Below, in pieces: positions 44,977 through 45,313 of a stretch of 45,313 nt of DNA. Position 1 is the stretch's first letter. Every line of letters starts with the position of its first letter. The stretch is taken from contig NW_022205147.1 of assembly GCF_008831285.2 (NCBI RefSeq), forward strand, positions 1 through 45,313, written 5' to 3'. Position numbers and translations under genes: made by a program. Source of the DNA: Nymphaea colorata (Eukaryota; Streptophyta; Magnoliopsida; Nymphaeales; Nymphaeaceae). The notes below the pieces were generated by a model. It saw nothing but the letters and a program-made list of their open reading frames with translations, did not search any database and had not been told where the DNA came from.

Positions 44977-45313
44977 CCTCCTACTACAAACAAATTGCAT
45001 TGTTGTCAGCATTGACAGGTAGAATGGGACTCTATCTTTATTCTCGTTCGATCAGTCATTTCTCTCCCAGCCTTATACTCTGGAGTGAATGATTTTATCA
45101 CTGAATATTTTATTTTCTTTCAAATTGGAATCGATTCAGAACACAAGAGTTATGAACTAATTATTAATATATTTCATATATATTAATATATATAAATAAG
45201 AAAATAAAAAAAAATAAGGATTCGGGTTGTGATTAATCGTTTGATATTTCAGTTGATATTTCAGTACATAGGATCATCCCCTCAGAGTTCCGATGGATAG
45301 ATTCTTCTACCAA
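44977..45313 (-). other. trnL-UAA group I intron (partial)
   Basis: The sequence upstream of the 3' exon is the group I intron of trnL, ancient and shared with cyanobacteria. On the minus strand it ends in G just before the exon, as expected. An AT-rich hairpin (arms 45163-45172 and 45178-45187, five-base loop) probably lies in a variable loop of the intron. The intron runs off the window. Confidence 0.85.

Overview
This window is about 45 kb of flowering-plant chloroplast DNA. It runs from inside ycf2 (inverted-repeat side), through the rpl23-to-rpoA ribosomal-protein block, and across most of the large single-copy region to the 3' exon of trnL-UAA. Gene content and order are the ancestral angiosperm arrangement, and no rearrangement is visible. 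The gene-rich set is retained: infA, rpl22, accD, all ndh genes expected here, both clpP introns, and the introns of rpl2, rpl16, petB, petD and trnV-UAC. RbcL residues such as an MSPKTE start, [19 protein letters not shown] and [10 protein letters not shown] resemble what I recall of early-diverging angiosperms (water-lily or Amborella grade). That placement is from memory and needs an alignment.

Layout. 1-4263: 5' half of ycf2 on the minus strand. 4348-12526: trnI-CAU, then rpl23, rpl2, rps19, rpl22, rps3, rpl16, rpl14, rps8, infA, rpl36, rps11 and rpoA on the plus strand, the chloroplast version of the bacterial S10/spc/alpha operons. 12955-18159: petD, petB, psbH, psbT and psbB on the minus strand (the psbB operon read backwards), with psbN antisense inside it. 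18602-22036: clpP, the trans-spliced 5' exon of rps12, and rpl20. 22230-24709: rps18, rpl33, psaJ, petG and petL on the minus strand, with trnP and trnW on the plus strand. 26060-26830: the psbE-F-L-J operon. 28054-36348: petA, cemA, ycf4, psaI, accD and rbcL on the minus strand. 37141-39037: the overlapping pair atpB/atpE. 39261-45313: trnM, split trnV-UAC, ndhC-ndhK-ndhJ, trnF and the start (from the 3' end) of trnL-UAA.

The genes serve photosynthesis (photosystem II, photosystem I assembly, cytochrome b6f, ATP synthase, Rubisco), chlororespiration (NDH), plastid translation and transcription, fatty-acid synthesis (accD) and proteolysis (clpP).

The notable feature is not a new system. About half of the protein genes have frames broken by one-base length changes, nearly always losses from runs of identical bases. 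I found no clear substitution-created stop codon. The breaks are dense from the left end to about 13.3 kb and sparse after that. This looks like uncorrected sequencing or assembly error laid over intact genes, more than gene decay. Coordinates of broken genes therefore span the full homologous region. I found no mobile element, CRISPR array, phage gene or novel system.
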